Source of the DNA: CAYYDE01 sp964470525
GTDB lineage: Bacteria > Patescibacteriota > Gracilibacteria > BD1-5 > UBA6164
Assembly: GCA_964470525.1 (NCBI GenBank)
Contig: CAYYDE010000007.1
Span: 16,398 to 80,397, forward strand
Length of the DNA stretch: 64,000 nt
Direction of reading: 5' to 3'
A program made the position numbers and the translations under genes. Each line of letters begins with the position of its first letter. The first letter of the stretch is position 1. The notes under the pieces are model-generated. The model made no database searches. It was not told the DNA's origin and was given only the letters and a program-made list of their open reading frames with translations. Positions 53,577 through 64,000 of this stretch are shown one piece after another.

Positions 53577-55817
53577 ATGGAATGATTTCATACAACATGA
53601 CACGATAGGGCTTGAGATATTTTGAAAATGAATTTTCAACCAAATGATGTTCAACATCATTTAGAAACAGCTATGAAACTCGCTTTGGAAGATGGAAAAA
53701 TTTCTCAAGAAGAATGAAATGCTCTTTTGAGTCGTTTCAAAAATCAAGCACAAGAGGTATTTCTTTTTTTGCAGTCTAATCAACAGCAATTAAGAGAATT
53801 TTCTCAAACTCAATTTTTTGCTCTTCAAGAAGATTTTTCTTGTCCAGTTGAAGAAAAAAATATTTCTGAGTTTCAAGCATCAACAACACGTTCTGAAATG
53901 GCAAAACAATTTTTTATTGAAAAATCAGATACACTTCTTTTGGATATTGGATTTGATATTGATCAAGTATATTCATATTATGATCAAAAAATTCAAACAT
54001 TTGCATCTACACTTTCACCGGAAGAATGTAGAAAACTCTATCAAGCTATTGCAAATAAAATAACAACTCTTCTTTCTTATGTGCATGATATAAAAAAGAG
54101 AAATGAAATATATGTGAGTGAATTAACACAAAAGAAAGAAACGTTAGAATATGCACTTCAGTATCAAAAACAATATCATCTACTCGATGAAATAGTTGCG
54201 ATTTCTGATACTATTGAAGCAAATAATTTTAAAAATCAAAGATGGATTTTAAATGAATATATTCAAGAGGAATTTTCTTTTTTGAATGAAAAACTTTTCC
54301 CAAGCATTGAATTATATATCAAACACGAAAAACTTTGAGAGCCAATTCCAGAAAAATATACAAAAGTTACGCGTAATGCTCGAAGAAACACAAATCCTCA
54401 TTTTATAAGAGTCAATTCAAAATTTTCAGCAGTTGAAACATTTTTAGCAAGTGAAATTGATGAAGAAGGAAATTTTGATGCATGATTTTTTACACAATAT
54501 CAATTATTTGATGTATGACACAAAAATGACGCAGCACTTTTAGGAGACTTTGATATTAAAGGTGAAAATATTTCTTTTTTGAATGAAGCCGATAAACAAA
54601 TAGAAGCAGATGTAACTATAAAATATCTTGCGTGTTGTATCGCTTCTTGTACACCATATTTGTGAGCGACTTTGAGTCTTCCCAGTGATACATTAGATGC
54701 CTTTTCGAGTTCTGACTGAATTTTAACATTGATGAAAAGTATGAATATGGTTCCTCAAGAATATCAAATGAGTAAATCTTGGTGAGACAATCTTATGTGA
54801 ATATTTTGACTTGTGTGATCTCTTGGATGAATACAAGGCTTGGCAAAATCACCAAAAATTTTAAAAATTACACAAAAACTTCAAAATCTTGGAATTTCTT
54901 CAGATCAAATATGGAAAAAAGTACAAGAATTCGTCACAATATTTCAACAAAAATTATTTCCAACTTCAAAAACTATGAAACAATCAGAAAATGTAGACCC
55001 CTTATCCATAGGGAAAACACAAAAATTAAAAATACAATCATCTCCTTCTTCTCAACCAGAAGAATTGAGTGAGGCATTTAAAATTGAGCTTGAAAAAATT
55101 GGTGGAGCTTCCGCTTATAAAGTGGAGCAAATTTTAAAAATGCAAAAAGCATTTGAAAGAACTCAAATTTCTCCACAACAATTGATAGAAAATTCAAAAT
55201 GGTTAAAAAATAATACCAATTTACCAAATGAAATTCTTTCAAGTTCATGATTACCAGAATTAACTCCTATTCAATATGATATGGTAAAATATATTCATGA
55301 AAAGGTAAGTGCATGATTGTGGAAAAATGAGTCGAAAAATCTCAGAGACATGAAAGAAATTACAAATACTGTTGGGATTACAAAAGATCAAGTAAGAGTA
55401 TTAACAGAAAATGGAATTTTATGACAACTGGATATTGCTTCTCATAGAAATGCTCACATTCATTTTTTAAATAGGATGAAGATGGTATGAAAATATGTGT
55501 TACCAGAGAAACTTCCTACGATTGATGTTTTAAATATGCCACAAGAATTAAAAGGAAAAGTTGCAATAAAGATTTCTGATATGAGATGAAATGTTGTTTC
55601 TGAAATATGATTTGATGCAGCATTTCAACAACAAAATACTGGTAAAAAATTAGTAGAAACAACCAACAAACTTACTTTTTGAAGTGAACAAATCAATGGA
55701 AAATTAGTTTCATGAGAAAATTATACAGTTTCATATAAAGCATATGGATATGAAGCGTTAAAAAGTGCAGTATGATGAGTGAGAATTCAACAACCTATGA
55801 AACAAAATAACTCGTAA
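53577..55817 (+). CDS. Large unknown helical protein
   Basis: The 746-residue protein starts EGFHTTGHDRAGDILKMNFQ and has long helical parts, a short hydrophobic, Gly-rich stretch near residues 408-424 (LMGIFGLVGSLGGIQGLAKS), and a beta-rich C-terminus (ELKGKVAIKISDMRGNVVSEI; EQINGKLVSGENYTVSYKAYG) that might be an Ig-like or carbohydrate-binding fold. No signal peptide seen. It is reminiscent in scale and layout of the element's 956-residue protein, but I cannot show homology. It has its own extended -10 promoter and terminator. Confidence 0.6.
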
Positions 55818-55834
55818 ATATACGAGTTATTTTG
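55804..55834 (+). terminator. Terminator after the 746-residue protein gene
   Basis: AAAATAACTCGTA, loop AATA, TACGAGTTATTTT. Confidence 0.75.
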
Positions 55835-55849
55835 TTTTTTTTGAAAAAA

Positions 55850-55860
55850 TATGTTAGAAT
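55850..55860 (+). promoter_or_regulatory. Extended -10 promoter
   Basis: TATGTTAGAAT, 31 bases before the ATG at 55891; identical to the one at 26556. Confidence 0.6.
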
Positions 55861-55890
55861 GAACTCAATAGAATTTAAAAATGAAAAAAT

Positions 55891-57699
55891 ATGCAAAGAA
55901 AAATTTTCATTTCTCAAATAGAAGATGATATAAAAAGTTTTCAAAATATTTTACAAACACAAACCAATAAAAATATTTTAGAAGAAGAAATTTTACATAT
56001 CCTCTGAGAAATAGAAGAAAAAGTTTCTCAAATCATCTGAAATAAAAAACTAAGAACTGCTCAAGAAAAAGAAGCAGTATTTCAAAGATATTTGAGTTTG
56101 AATAAAATTGAGAGTAAATACACAAGTATTGATGATTTTTTAGATGAACTGATTGCAAAATTGGCACAAGAACTTACTCAAAGAAAGATCCAACTCACTC
56201 ATGATCTCTTTGAAAAAGGAACTGCACAAATAGAATGAAACGGAGAAACAAAAGAAAAAATAGAATTACAAACATCACCAAAAAATAAAATATTTCTGAG
56301 AGTTCTTCATAAAATGTGAATAGATTTTTGAAATGTTCAAGAATATGAAGAACAACTCAATCCAAAAAGAATGAGACAAATTCCGTATAAAATTTACCAT
56401 ATTGAAAATTGAGGAACTCAAAAAACAGTTTTAATCTGTGATCAAATCGGACAAGCAACTTTTGTGTACGATGCAATTATAGAACCAGCAATATTTCAAG
56501 TGATAGAAAAATGAGAAGAAATAGACTGAAATAAAGCTCTTAAAATCATTTATAATAAAAAAACATATGAAAACAATCTTGAGAGAGCTTTGAATACAAC
56601 ACTCACTTTTGAGGAAAAAGAAAAGCAAATAGTGAATGAAGAGGAAGAAAAAGCTGATGAAAAAAAAGAAATACTCACGAAAGAAGAATTATTCAAAAAG
56701 TTGTGGAATTATGAATGAAGAAGTGAGCAGGAAAGTTATGATTTTTTTATGTGATTATGATCTATAAAAATAGCAAAAATAAAAATATGATGAAATAAAG
56801 TACACTCTTTAAAAACACTTTCATGAATTGAGATAGAATGAGTAATTATTTATCCAAGTGTATTTCAAGAATGGATAGAGAAGATATTTGAATGAAAAGA
56901 TATTGTGAAAATAACAAAACTCACCAAAGAAATCCTCACAAAAGAAGAATTATTCAAAAAGTTGTGGAATTATGAATGAAGAAGTGAGCAAGAGAGTTAT
57001 GATTTTTTTATGGGATGGTGAACAAGAGAAATTAAAGCATTAAAAATATGATGAAATAGAGTAACAGGATTAAAAAGTATTTCATGAATTGAAATTGAAT
57101 GAGAAATAAAAAATATAAGTGTATTTCAAGAATGGATAGAGAAGATATTTGAATGAAAAGATATTGTGAAAATAACAAAACTCACCAAAGAAATCCTCAC
57201 AAAAGAAGAATTATTCAAAAAGTTGTGGAATTATGAATGAAGAAGTGAGCAAGAGAGTTATGATTTTTTTATGGGATGGTGAACAAGAGAAATTAAAGCA
57301 TTAAAAATATGATGAAATAAAGTAACAAGATTAAAAAGTATTTCATGAATTGAAATTGAATGAGAAGGGAAAAATCCAAGTGTATTTCAAGAATGGATAG
57401 AGAAGATATTTGAATGAAAAGGAATAGTAAGAATAGAAGAATTCACAAAAGAAGAATTATTCAAAAAGTTGTGGAATTATGAATGAAGAAGTATGCAAGA
57501 AAGTTATGATTTTTTTATGTGATTATGATCTATAAAAATAGCAAAAATAGAAATCTGATGAAATAAAGTACACTCTTTAAAAACACTTTCATGAATTGAG
57601 ATAGAATGAAATATAAACACTCTAAGTGTATTTCAAGAGTGGATAGAAAAAGTGTTTGAGGGGAAAGATATTGTGAGAAAAACAAAAAAACAATCGTAA
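55891..57699 (+). CDS. Protein with four near-identical 87-residue repeats
   Basis: The 602-residue protein has a helical N-terminal 260 residues and then four tandem units, each of the form TKEELFKKLWNYEGRS, ESYDFF, a short variable block, GGNKVxxLKxLSGIEIEG and VFQEWIEKIFEGKD. Unit starts are near 56674, 56935, 57196 and 57442. Units 2 and 3 are almost identical in DNA, so the array is recent. Repeats and conserved W, G and E residues suggest a binding surface. Function unknown; no signal peptide. Nearly all its glycines are TGA. Confidence 0.7.
56674..57688 (+). repeat. Tandem 261-bp coding repeats (four units)
   Basis: The period is 261 bases between units 1-2 and 2-3, and 246 between 3-4. 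Unit boundaries begin with CTCACNAAAGAAGAATTATTC (the last with TTCACA). The high DNA identity shows recent amplification or gene conversion and makes copy number prone to change. Confidence 0.8.
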
Positions 57700-57716
57700 T
57701 TTTACGATTGTTTTTT
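57684..57716. terminator. Bidirectional terminator after the repeat-protein gene
   Basis: AAAAAACAATCGTAA, loop TT, TTACGATTGTTTTTTT between convergent genes. Confidence 0.75.
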
Positions 57717-59227
57717 TATCTCCTTCCTTTCATCAACGGTAACACAAAACTCTCCACATCTTTCTCAACACTCGCTCTTTTAAAATGAAATTTATATTTT
57801 TTCAAGAGAATATCATTATTTAAAAAATTTGCTCAGAGACACGTCCAAAAACGATATGCTTTTCATGGAGTGAGAGTGTGCCAAAAATTTGAATACAATT
57901 CTTGATGTCATTCTAAAAAATCATCAAGATCATTTGCCCAATAATCCTCTTGATATCAAGTGTGTTCACCTTTTTCAAGTTGAAACCCAGTACTTGCAAA
58001 GTCAAAATAATAGTTTCTTTCAAAATATTCTCGGGAATTTCCATATTTTATTTTGATCACATATTTTCTATTTTTTGCTTGTAAAATAGCATTTTTTAGA
58101 GGATCTTCAGTATTTGCCAACCGATAGGGAAGAAATTTATAATTGAGAGCATCAAGAATTTTTTGTTCTTGCGCTTTATAGTTTCCATTTCTTTGACTCA
58201 GTGGTCCAAATCAGAGAGTTGCATCATTGATATTTCTAAAAATTTTGGTATCGAGATCTGTTTTTGGGTCAAGATATTTATAAGATTTTAGGAAATAGAC
58301 ATCTTGAGAAATCTCAAATTTTCTTTTTTCTATCACATGAGTTTTTCCAGGAATGAAATGTGTTACTGGAAAATTTTTCTTATATTTTTTTGCAAAACCT
58401 CTTTCAATATCTGCTTCTTCATCGAGTTTCAGGATTCTGAGTTTTAGAAATTCTGCATCAGGATGTACGATACCTTGACCATTCACTGCTTTCATAAAAT
58501 ATGGGAGATCTTGAATATCAGAACTTTCGATAAATTCTTCATCAAAACGCACATAATTATATTCCATTTCTTCTTTTCTTTGTTCTTTGTATTCACTTGC
58601 AATTTGTTTACGAACTTTTGAAGTAGATGCTTCAATAATTCTCATATTTCCAGCAAGTTCGTTACGCGTTGACATATAGAGTGCTTGTTCGAAATTTTTT
58701 GATGTGAAGAGATTATAAAGCATTTCAATACTTTCTTCATTTTCAGGAGGAACTGTATCCACATCCGTGTAAAGAAGCTCAGTATCGTTTGAAATAGCAA
58801 GTGTCATCACATCATCTTCGTTGGTGATATAATTATTTTCAAAAATAATTCCTTCTATATCAATTCCATTCAAATTAAAAATTTGTTTATTTTTGAGAAT
58901 TTGAATTTTTTGTTTTGGAAGAAATTCATTCAAAATCGGAATTATAAAACTGAGAGTTTCTGGAATAAGTAAGAGTGGACGAGGTTGAATATTTTTGTAA
59001 ATTTCGATCAAAGTATATGGATCAAAATGATCACAATGAGAATGACTGATAAAAATAGCATCAATATCAAGTTTGCTATAATTGATTTCAATTTTTGGAT
59101 TACGCATCATCATATCTCAAAAAGCATAGTTTGATAACCAAGTATCACAGAGGATTTTTACAGATTTTCATTCATTATTTTTCATTTCAACAACAAATTC
59201 TGAGTGTCCGAGGTAGTGTATTTTCAT
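57716..59227 (-). CDS. MBL-fold metallo-hydrolase with long C-terminal part
   Basis: The 503-residue protein opens KIHYLGHSEFVVEM and has the zinc motif SHSHCDHFDP (HxHxDH) near residue 62, NNYITNEDDVMTLAIS and TELLYTDVDT as later ligands. The C-terminal half is beyond the usual 250-residue UlaG-like hydrolase and has no recognised domain. UlaG-like and CMP-Neu5Ac hydroxylase-like proteins share the layout; function unknown. Only one TGA in the long open stretch after residue 38. Confidence 0.65.
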
Positions 59228-59317
59228 TTTATTTTTTAGAAGTTAAATCTGCAATATTATAGAGAAAAAGCTTAAATTTCCAAACAATAGTCAGAATTTT
59301 GTATTTTTTTGTAATTT

Positions 59318-60109
59318 ATGGTAAATAAAATGTGAGAACATGCTTGAGAAGATCAACAATATCTTCAAGATCTTGAGCAAGAATTGATTGATGAAGTATC
59401 TTGAGATGAGGAATATGAAGAACTTCTCTCTCGTATAGAAGAGCAAAAGACACAAGATCTTAAAAAAGCTTGAGAAATTTTACATACACTCAACTCAGAA
59501 TTAAAAATGGTTCAAGCAAATTCTCAATTTGAATATTCTCCAGAGTTTGCAAAAAAATATCTTGATGAACTCAATGAAAAATATCCTATTAGGCAAGTAC
59601 TCTGAAAATACTTTGAAGATATTGTGTCATGAGAATATAGAGATTTTTTTAATGTCATGACCTGATTTCCTCAAGTTGATGAATCACTTGAAAAGCTGAT
59701 ATATGAATCAGCAAAAGCTTGAAAATGGATTTGAGATCTTACCAAATATTGGGATATGAACTATTTAAAAAATTCTGATTTAGATGAGGCAACTCAAATC
59801 ATTCTCAAGTATGAACTTTTATGATTTTCTCATATAGCTCCTGAAATGAAGAGAATGAATACGGAATGGGAACAAAGTACTTGATGGAAGAAAATATTTG
59901 TTTTTTTAAAGCATTTCATCAATCCAAAAAAGCTCGAAACAATGACTTCACTTTTTCCAATTGAAGATCTTCCAGCATCATCAATATCAACATTTGAATG
60001 AGACGATGAAACACCAATTTTGATGTTTCCAAAAGAACGCTTGATTCAAGAATTGATGAGAAGATTATGAACACATTCTGATGTTTGAAATTTAAAAGAT
60101 GTAAATTAA
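59318..60109 (+). CDS. Unknown acidic helical protein
   Basis: The 263-residue soluble protein is acidic at the N-terminus (EDQQYLQDLEQELIDEVSGDEEYEE) and helical throughout, with VLGKYFEDIVSGEYRDFFNVMTG as its clearest central block. No family recognised. It is divergent from the MBL gene, with 90 bases between. Confidence 0.6.
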
Positions 60110-60170
60110 GGAAAAAAGTGTTTGAGAAATGCTCTTTGTTTTTTAGTTTTTTTGAAATAAGTAAAAAATC

Positions 60171-60198
60171 TTGAAAAAAAAACAATTTTTTATATAAT
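60171..60198 (+). promoter_or_regulatory. Promoter of the basic 110-residue protein gene
   Basis: TTGAAA (60171-60176), 16 bases, TATAAT (60193-60198); AAGGA follows eight bases before the ATG. Confidence 0.6.
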
Positions 60199-60240
60199 GG
60201 TGCATATTTTTAGATAATTTAATTTTTAGTAAGGATAAGT

Positions 60241-60573
60241 ATGGCAAATAGTCACGGACTTTCTTCAAGAGTCGTAAAAAAACAAGCAGCAGCAAGAAAG
60301 CTCGCAAAAAATAAAAAAGCATCGTTTCAAGTGTATATGGGAAATGAAAATCCACAATCAAGAAAAAATCAATCGTATAAAGCAAGAAAACATTATTTTG
60401 AAAATAAACAAAATTTTCCAAAGAAAAAACTTTCTACTAAAAACGTACAATCTTTGATTGAACAATGAGTTTTAGATGAAAGAGGATTTTTTAAAACTGG
60501 AAAAAAGAAAAACTTTATTACAAAATCAATGGTGGACGCAAAAGGACTTGATTTTTATGGAATGCCAAGATAA
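60241..60573 (+). CDS. Unknown small basic protein
   Basis: The 110-residue strongly basic protein (MANSHGLSSRVVKKQAAARK; KARKHYFENKQNFPKKKLST; FFKTGKKKNFITKSMVDAKG) has one TGA glycine at EQGVLD. The composition, a good promoter and ribosome-binding site suggest an abundant nucleic-acid- or ribosome-binding protein, but no family is recognised. Confidence 0.6.
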
Positions 60574-60612
60574 AAGAAAAACCAAAGTGAAAATTTTGGT
60601 TTTTCTTTTTCT
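60573..60612 (+). terminator. Terminator after the basic protein gene
   Basis: AAAAGAAAAACCAAA, loop GTGAAAA, TTTTGGTTTTTCTTTT. Confidence 0.7.
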
Positions 60613-60654
60613 AAAAATAAGTATACTCTTTGAAATAATTTCTAAAATTTTTTT

Positions 60655-61359
60655 ATGCAACGTATATATTATCCTGATATGTGTTGAAAAACACAATTAT
60701 ATATTGAAGATTCAGATCTCATACATCAAATCATAAAAGTACTTCGTATGAGAATCAATGATGAATGTATATTTTTTGATGGAAAAAATTCTCAAGATTT
60801 TGTGTATAAGATTGGCGAAATTGGAAAAAAAAATATTCTGTTTGAACAAAAAGAAATGATTCAAAAGCATATTTCTCATTTTGAACTTCATCTTTACCAA
60901 GCACTTCCCAATAAACTTGAAAAATTAGAGTGGATTTTACAAAAATGAGTAGAAGTAGGGTATACGAAATTTGTATTTTTTCGTTCACATCGTTCTCAGG
61001 ATTTATTTATTTCAGAAAGTAAAATGACGAGACTTCAAAAAATTCTTATTGAAGCAGTTGAGCAATCTGGTCGTAATGATATTCCTGAAATAATTTTTGA
61101 AAAACAGCTTGATATTTGAGATCTTTCTGGAGAGAAATATTTTTTTCATACTGATTCTTTGATTGTGAAGAAACTTTCAGAAATTTCTTTTTGAGAAAAA
61201 ATAAGTGTTTTTGTATGACCAGAATGAGGTTTTGATGAAACAGAAATTCAAAAATTTCAAAAAAATAATTGTACAGCACTTTCTTTATGAAAAAATATTC
61301 TACGTACAGAAACCGCAAGTATTGGAGTTGGATTTTTTATTTCTCAAATGCAGAAATAA
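60655..61359 (+). CDS. rsmE: 16S rRNA m3U1498 methyltransferase
   Basis: The 234-residue protein has HQIIKVLRMRINDE (N-terminal PUA-like), WILQKGVEVGYTKFVFF, EAVEQSGRNDIPE, VGPEGGFDETEI (SAM-binding knot; the first and second-last Gly are TGA) and LGKNILRTETASIGVGF. It methylates U1498 of 16S rRNA near the decoding site. Starts at ATG 60655. Confidence 0.95.
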
Positions 61360-61399
61360 AAAAGCTTGTTTCAAATCTTATTTTTAATTTTTCATAAAA

Positions 61400-62053
61400 A
61401 TGATTTTTTTATTAGCGAGCATTACGATGTTGATTGATCATATTTGAATGCTTTTCTTTCCAGATGTTGATCTATATAGAATGATTGGAAGAATTTCGTT
61501 TCCACTTTTTTGATGGGGAATTGTACGTGGATATCGTGTGACAAAAAACAAAGAGAAATACATACAACGTTTGTTTTTGTTGTGAGTTGTTTCTCAGATT
61601 CCATTTTTTTATCTTCAAGCAGTATTTGATGTTTGGATCATCAATGTAGTATTTACTCTCCTTATAGGACTTTTTAGCATTTGGTTGTGGGATATAGAAA
61701 AATTATCAATATGGTGGAAAATATCAGGAGTCATATGATTTGCTTGTTTTGCACAATATTTTTCTTTTGATTATGGAGCATATGGAGTGGGTATGATTTT
61801 GCTATTTCATATTTTTTGGTGAAAGAAAGTAACTCTTTTTTACTTCACTTTACTTACGCTACTTTTTTATAATATTGAATATCAGCCATTTCAATTTGTA
61901 TATCATGTACAAATTTTCTCTCTTTTCTCTCTTTTATTTTTGTATTATTTTCCTGTTTTGAAATATGATTTTTTATTTCCATTTTGGTTAAAATACTCAT
62001 TTTATCCGTTGCATCTTATGATTTTGATAGGAATTTATTTATTGATATCATAA
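61400..62053 (+). CDS. TraX-family membrane protein
   Basis: The 217-residue protein has about seven membrane helices and the TraX signature: LASITMLIDHIGMLFFPD, MIGRISFPLFGWGIVRGYR and FYPLHLMILIGIYLL. TraX acetylates F pilin; chromosomal relatives may acylate other surface parts. Its 3' end overlaps the opposite gene by 19 bases. Confidence 0.85.
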
Positions 62054-63186
62054 CTGATATGTGTTACTTCATCTTTGAGCTTTTTTGTCTTTTTTCAGAG
62101 CGAAAAGGCTTTTTTTAATCCTAAAATGAGTATATCATACAATTGAGATACAAAGAAAAAACGATATGCAAAATTTTCTTTTGCTCAGAGTCAATAGGCA
62201 ATACAAATTGCTAAAAAAATGTGTAAATCTTGTGTATTTGTCAGAAAAAACAAAATACTTGCAACGGTAAGAATCCATCCATTTATAATATGATTTTTAT
62301 GCTTTGAATGATAATCTATTATACTTATAATATTTATATATGGCACATAATAAAGAAAAAATGGCAAACGACCTTGAGGAAGTGAAGAATATATTTTTTG
62401 TTGATGATCTGTATTTTCGCCATATTTTTCCCAAGTTTGTTTTTTTATTTCAGAGAATGGGAGAAATGTATTTGTTTTTGAAAAATATCTTTGTAAATAT
62501 TTCCAGATAGTGAGATTATACACATATATTTCTTCAATACTTGGTAAAAAATGTGTTTGGAAATAAATAATTTTTTGTTGTACCACCAAAGAAATACTTA
62601 AAAAAATTGCTCCGATAATATATGCTAAAAACAGAAAACTTACTAAATTTCCATATCATTGTAATAAAAGTATGAATAAAATCAGAGTAAGTGTGAAATT
62701 TATTTTTACGTTTGATATAAGAACATTGTTGTTATAATGTGCAAATTTTGAATAAATATAATATCCAATTATTGGAAAATAGCTTAAAATAAACGTAAGA
62801 TTTCCTTCTTCATTGAGATTTGAGTTTTTCATTTCAATGAGTCATGTTGTATGTGTGAGCTGAGAAAGTTCAGATTTTCAGAAAGTATTTCCATTTTTTG
62901 CTTGAAAACATCAGTATAAAAGAATTCAAAACAAAATCAAAAATAATACAGCAGCAATACTATGATTTAATGCTGATCAAATAATTGGAACATGTATTTG
63001 AGAAAAGAGTTTATAATAAATGAAAATGATGTAATTGAGCAAAAATAAACTATGTAAAAAAACAGCCATTTTTGCATGACTTCTTACAAATGAATTTTTA
63101 ATGTATTCATTTTTTGTTGGAAGAAGTAAAAGTCCTCCCATTCATAAGTATGCACTTATTGCATTGTTTCTAATTTTTTCGTTCAT
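62035..63186 (-). CDS. Unknown multi-helix membrane protein
   Basis: The 383-residue protein has about seven hydrophobic segments and starts NEKIRNNAISAYLGMGGLLLLPTKNEYIKNSFVRSHAKMAVFLH, which resembles the short N-terminal block of DUF4870-like proteins. The middle is soluble (FLPSIEEIYVYNLTIWKYLQ; YGENTDHQQKIYSSLPQGRL). Convergent with and overlapping the TraX-like gene by 19 bases. Function unknown. Confidence 0.6.
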
Positions 63187-63261
63187 AAAATATATTTTAA
63201 ATTGGTATTTTTTGAGATTTTCATTATTATACCACAAATTTAATTTTTATACAAAAGAATT

Positions 63262-63849
63262 ATGAAAATTTCAAATGTTGTATTTCATAAATCAATTTCT
63301 ATTGAGAGTGAAAAAGTGTTGTTTGAGGAAAAATCACAAATTGTATTTATTGGAAGATCAAATGTTGGGAAATCAAGTTTAATGAACAGGATTTTTTGAT
63401 CAAAAGACTTAGTTAAAACCAGCTCTGTACCAGGAAAAACTAAACTTGCGAATTTATTTTTAGTAAATAATAAATATTATTTTACCGATCTTCCTTGATA
63501 TGGTTTTGCAAAACTTGGGGAAGAAAATAGAGCAAAAATTGATGCTTTAATTAGTTGGTATTTTGACGAATTTAAATTTTTTATTAAAAAAGTAGTTGTT
63601 GTATTGGATAGTAAACTTTGACCAACACAAAGTGATATAGATATGTATAAATATCTGCAAGAAATGGAACTTCCTGTGGTTTTTGTTTTGAATAAAACTG
63701 ATAAACTTTCAAATAATGAAATATCAAAGTCTCTTCTTCATACACAAGAAATATTTTTTTGACAAAAAATAATACCACTTTCTGCGAAAAATGGGGAATG
63801 AGTAAAGGATTTAGAAAAACATATTTCTGAGAGTTTTGGAGGAAAATAA
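63262..63849 (+). CDS. engB: GTP-binding protein EngB/YsxC
   Basis: The 195-residue protein has G1 [10 protein letters not shown]2 [10 protein letters not shown]3 DLPGYGFAK (Gly after Pro TGA), G4 NKTDKL and LSAKNGEG. It is a GTPase for assembly of the large ribosomal subunit. Start at ATG 63262. Confidence 0.95.
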
Positions 63850-63855
63850 AAACAT

Positions 63856-63884
63856 TTGACAAAATATAATAAATAAATTATACT
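63856..63884 (+). promoter_or_regulatory. Consensus promoter of the last gene
   Basis: TTGACA (63856-63861), 17 bases, TATACT (63879-63884), about 40 bases before the ATG at 63922. Confidence 0.65.
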
Positions 63885-63921
63885 TATTTGAAATATATTT
63901 TACTATTTAATAGTGTAAGGT

Positions 63922-64000
63922 ATGAAAAGATCTTTACTAATATGGATTTTCTTGCTGAGTATGATGTGAATACTACAAACAAATGCCACAAGTTATACAC
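63922..64000 (+). CDS. N-terminus of a secreted protein, cut by the window edge
   Basis: Only 26 residues are visible: a signal peptide (MKRSLLIWIFLLSMMGILQT) with one TGA glycine, then NATSYT. The gene continues to the right; what it encodes cannot be told. Confidence 0.6.

Noticed and set aside
56674..57688. Possible CRISPR or satellite repeat
   Set aside because: The units keep one reading frame and code a repeated protein domain.

Overview
The window is AT-rich bacterial DNA in which UGA is read as glycine (genetic code 25). Conserved glycines are encoded by TGA in many families: the SbcC Walker A motif (TGA-AAA-AAT-TGA-GCT-GGA-AAA) and SGGEK signature, the prepilin-peptidase GGGD motif, the RsmE VGPEGG motif, the EngB DLPGYG motif and the Nth LPGVG motif. 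Genes stop with TAA or TAG. This code, together with small divergently packed operons and reduced housekeeping genes, points to Candidatus Gracilibacteria or Absconditabacteria (BD1-5/SR1, Patescibacteria/CPR). Under the standard code most genes look broken; I rejoined them by reading TGA as Gly.

Layout. 1-8.4 kb: the end of gpsA, a Fur-type regulator, a broken YiiX-like gene that looks imported, a pair of duplicated small secreted proteins, a CsdA/DeaD-type helicase behind a structured leader, a RimK-like ATP-grasp ligase, an RRM protein, and an operon of an ArsB/NhaD-type permease with an eIF-2B-like protein. 8.58-23.61 kb: a 15.0-kb integrative element inserted at the 3' end of tRNA-Pro(UGG). 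Its ends can be read to the base, and it carries a large serine recombinase, a resolvase, an AEP-type primase/replication protein, a DUF2958 protein, an EVE/PUA-like protein with two membrane helices, a secreted transglutaminase-like protein and a block of unknown genes. 23.6-24.0 kb: tRNA-Pro, tRNA-Ile and tRNA-Gly. 24-64 kb: chromosomal genes including folD, ssb, a 1,709-residue PKD surface protein, nth, a UPF0489 protein, a beta-propeller protein, an AI-2E family permease, prepilin peptidase, a RelA/SpoT homologue with a membrane tail, a sortase, a Nudix hydrolase, an MiaB/MtaB-type methylthiotransferase, a CmpX-like channel, a VanX-like dipeptidase, hflX, sbcC, a tandem-repeat protein, an MBL-fold protein, rsmE, traX-like and engB.

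Main observation. The integrative element is the most interesting system here. Its two ends reconstruct a 42-bp palindromic attP (19-bp arms, 17/19 matching, around GGTC), and deleting it rejoins tRNA-Pro to its own terminator, a 56-bp perfect palindrome now stranded 15 kb away. Integration also swaps the recombinase C-terminus for a host-encoded tail. The element uses TGA for nearly all its glycines, so it is native to code-25 hosts. Two other genes (832-1617 and 43477-43722) contain no TGA glycine codons, and the second seems to use TGA as its stop; both look like recent imports from standard-code bacteria.
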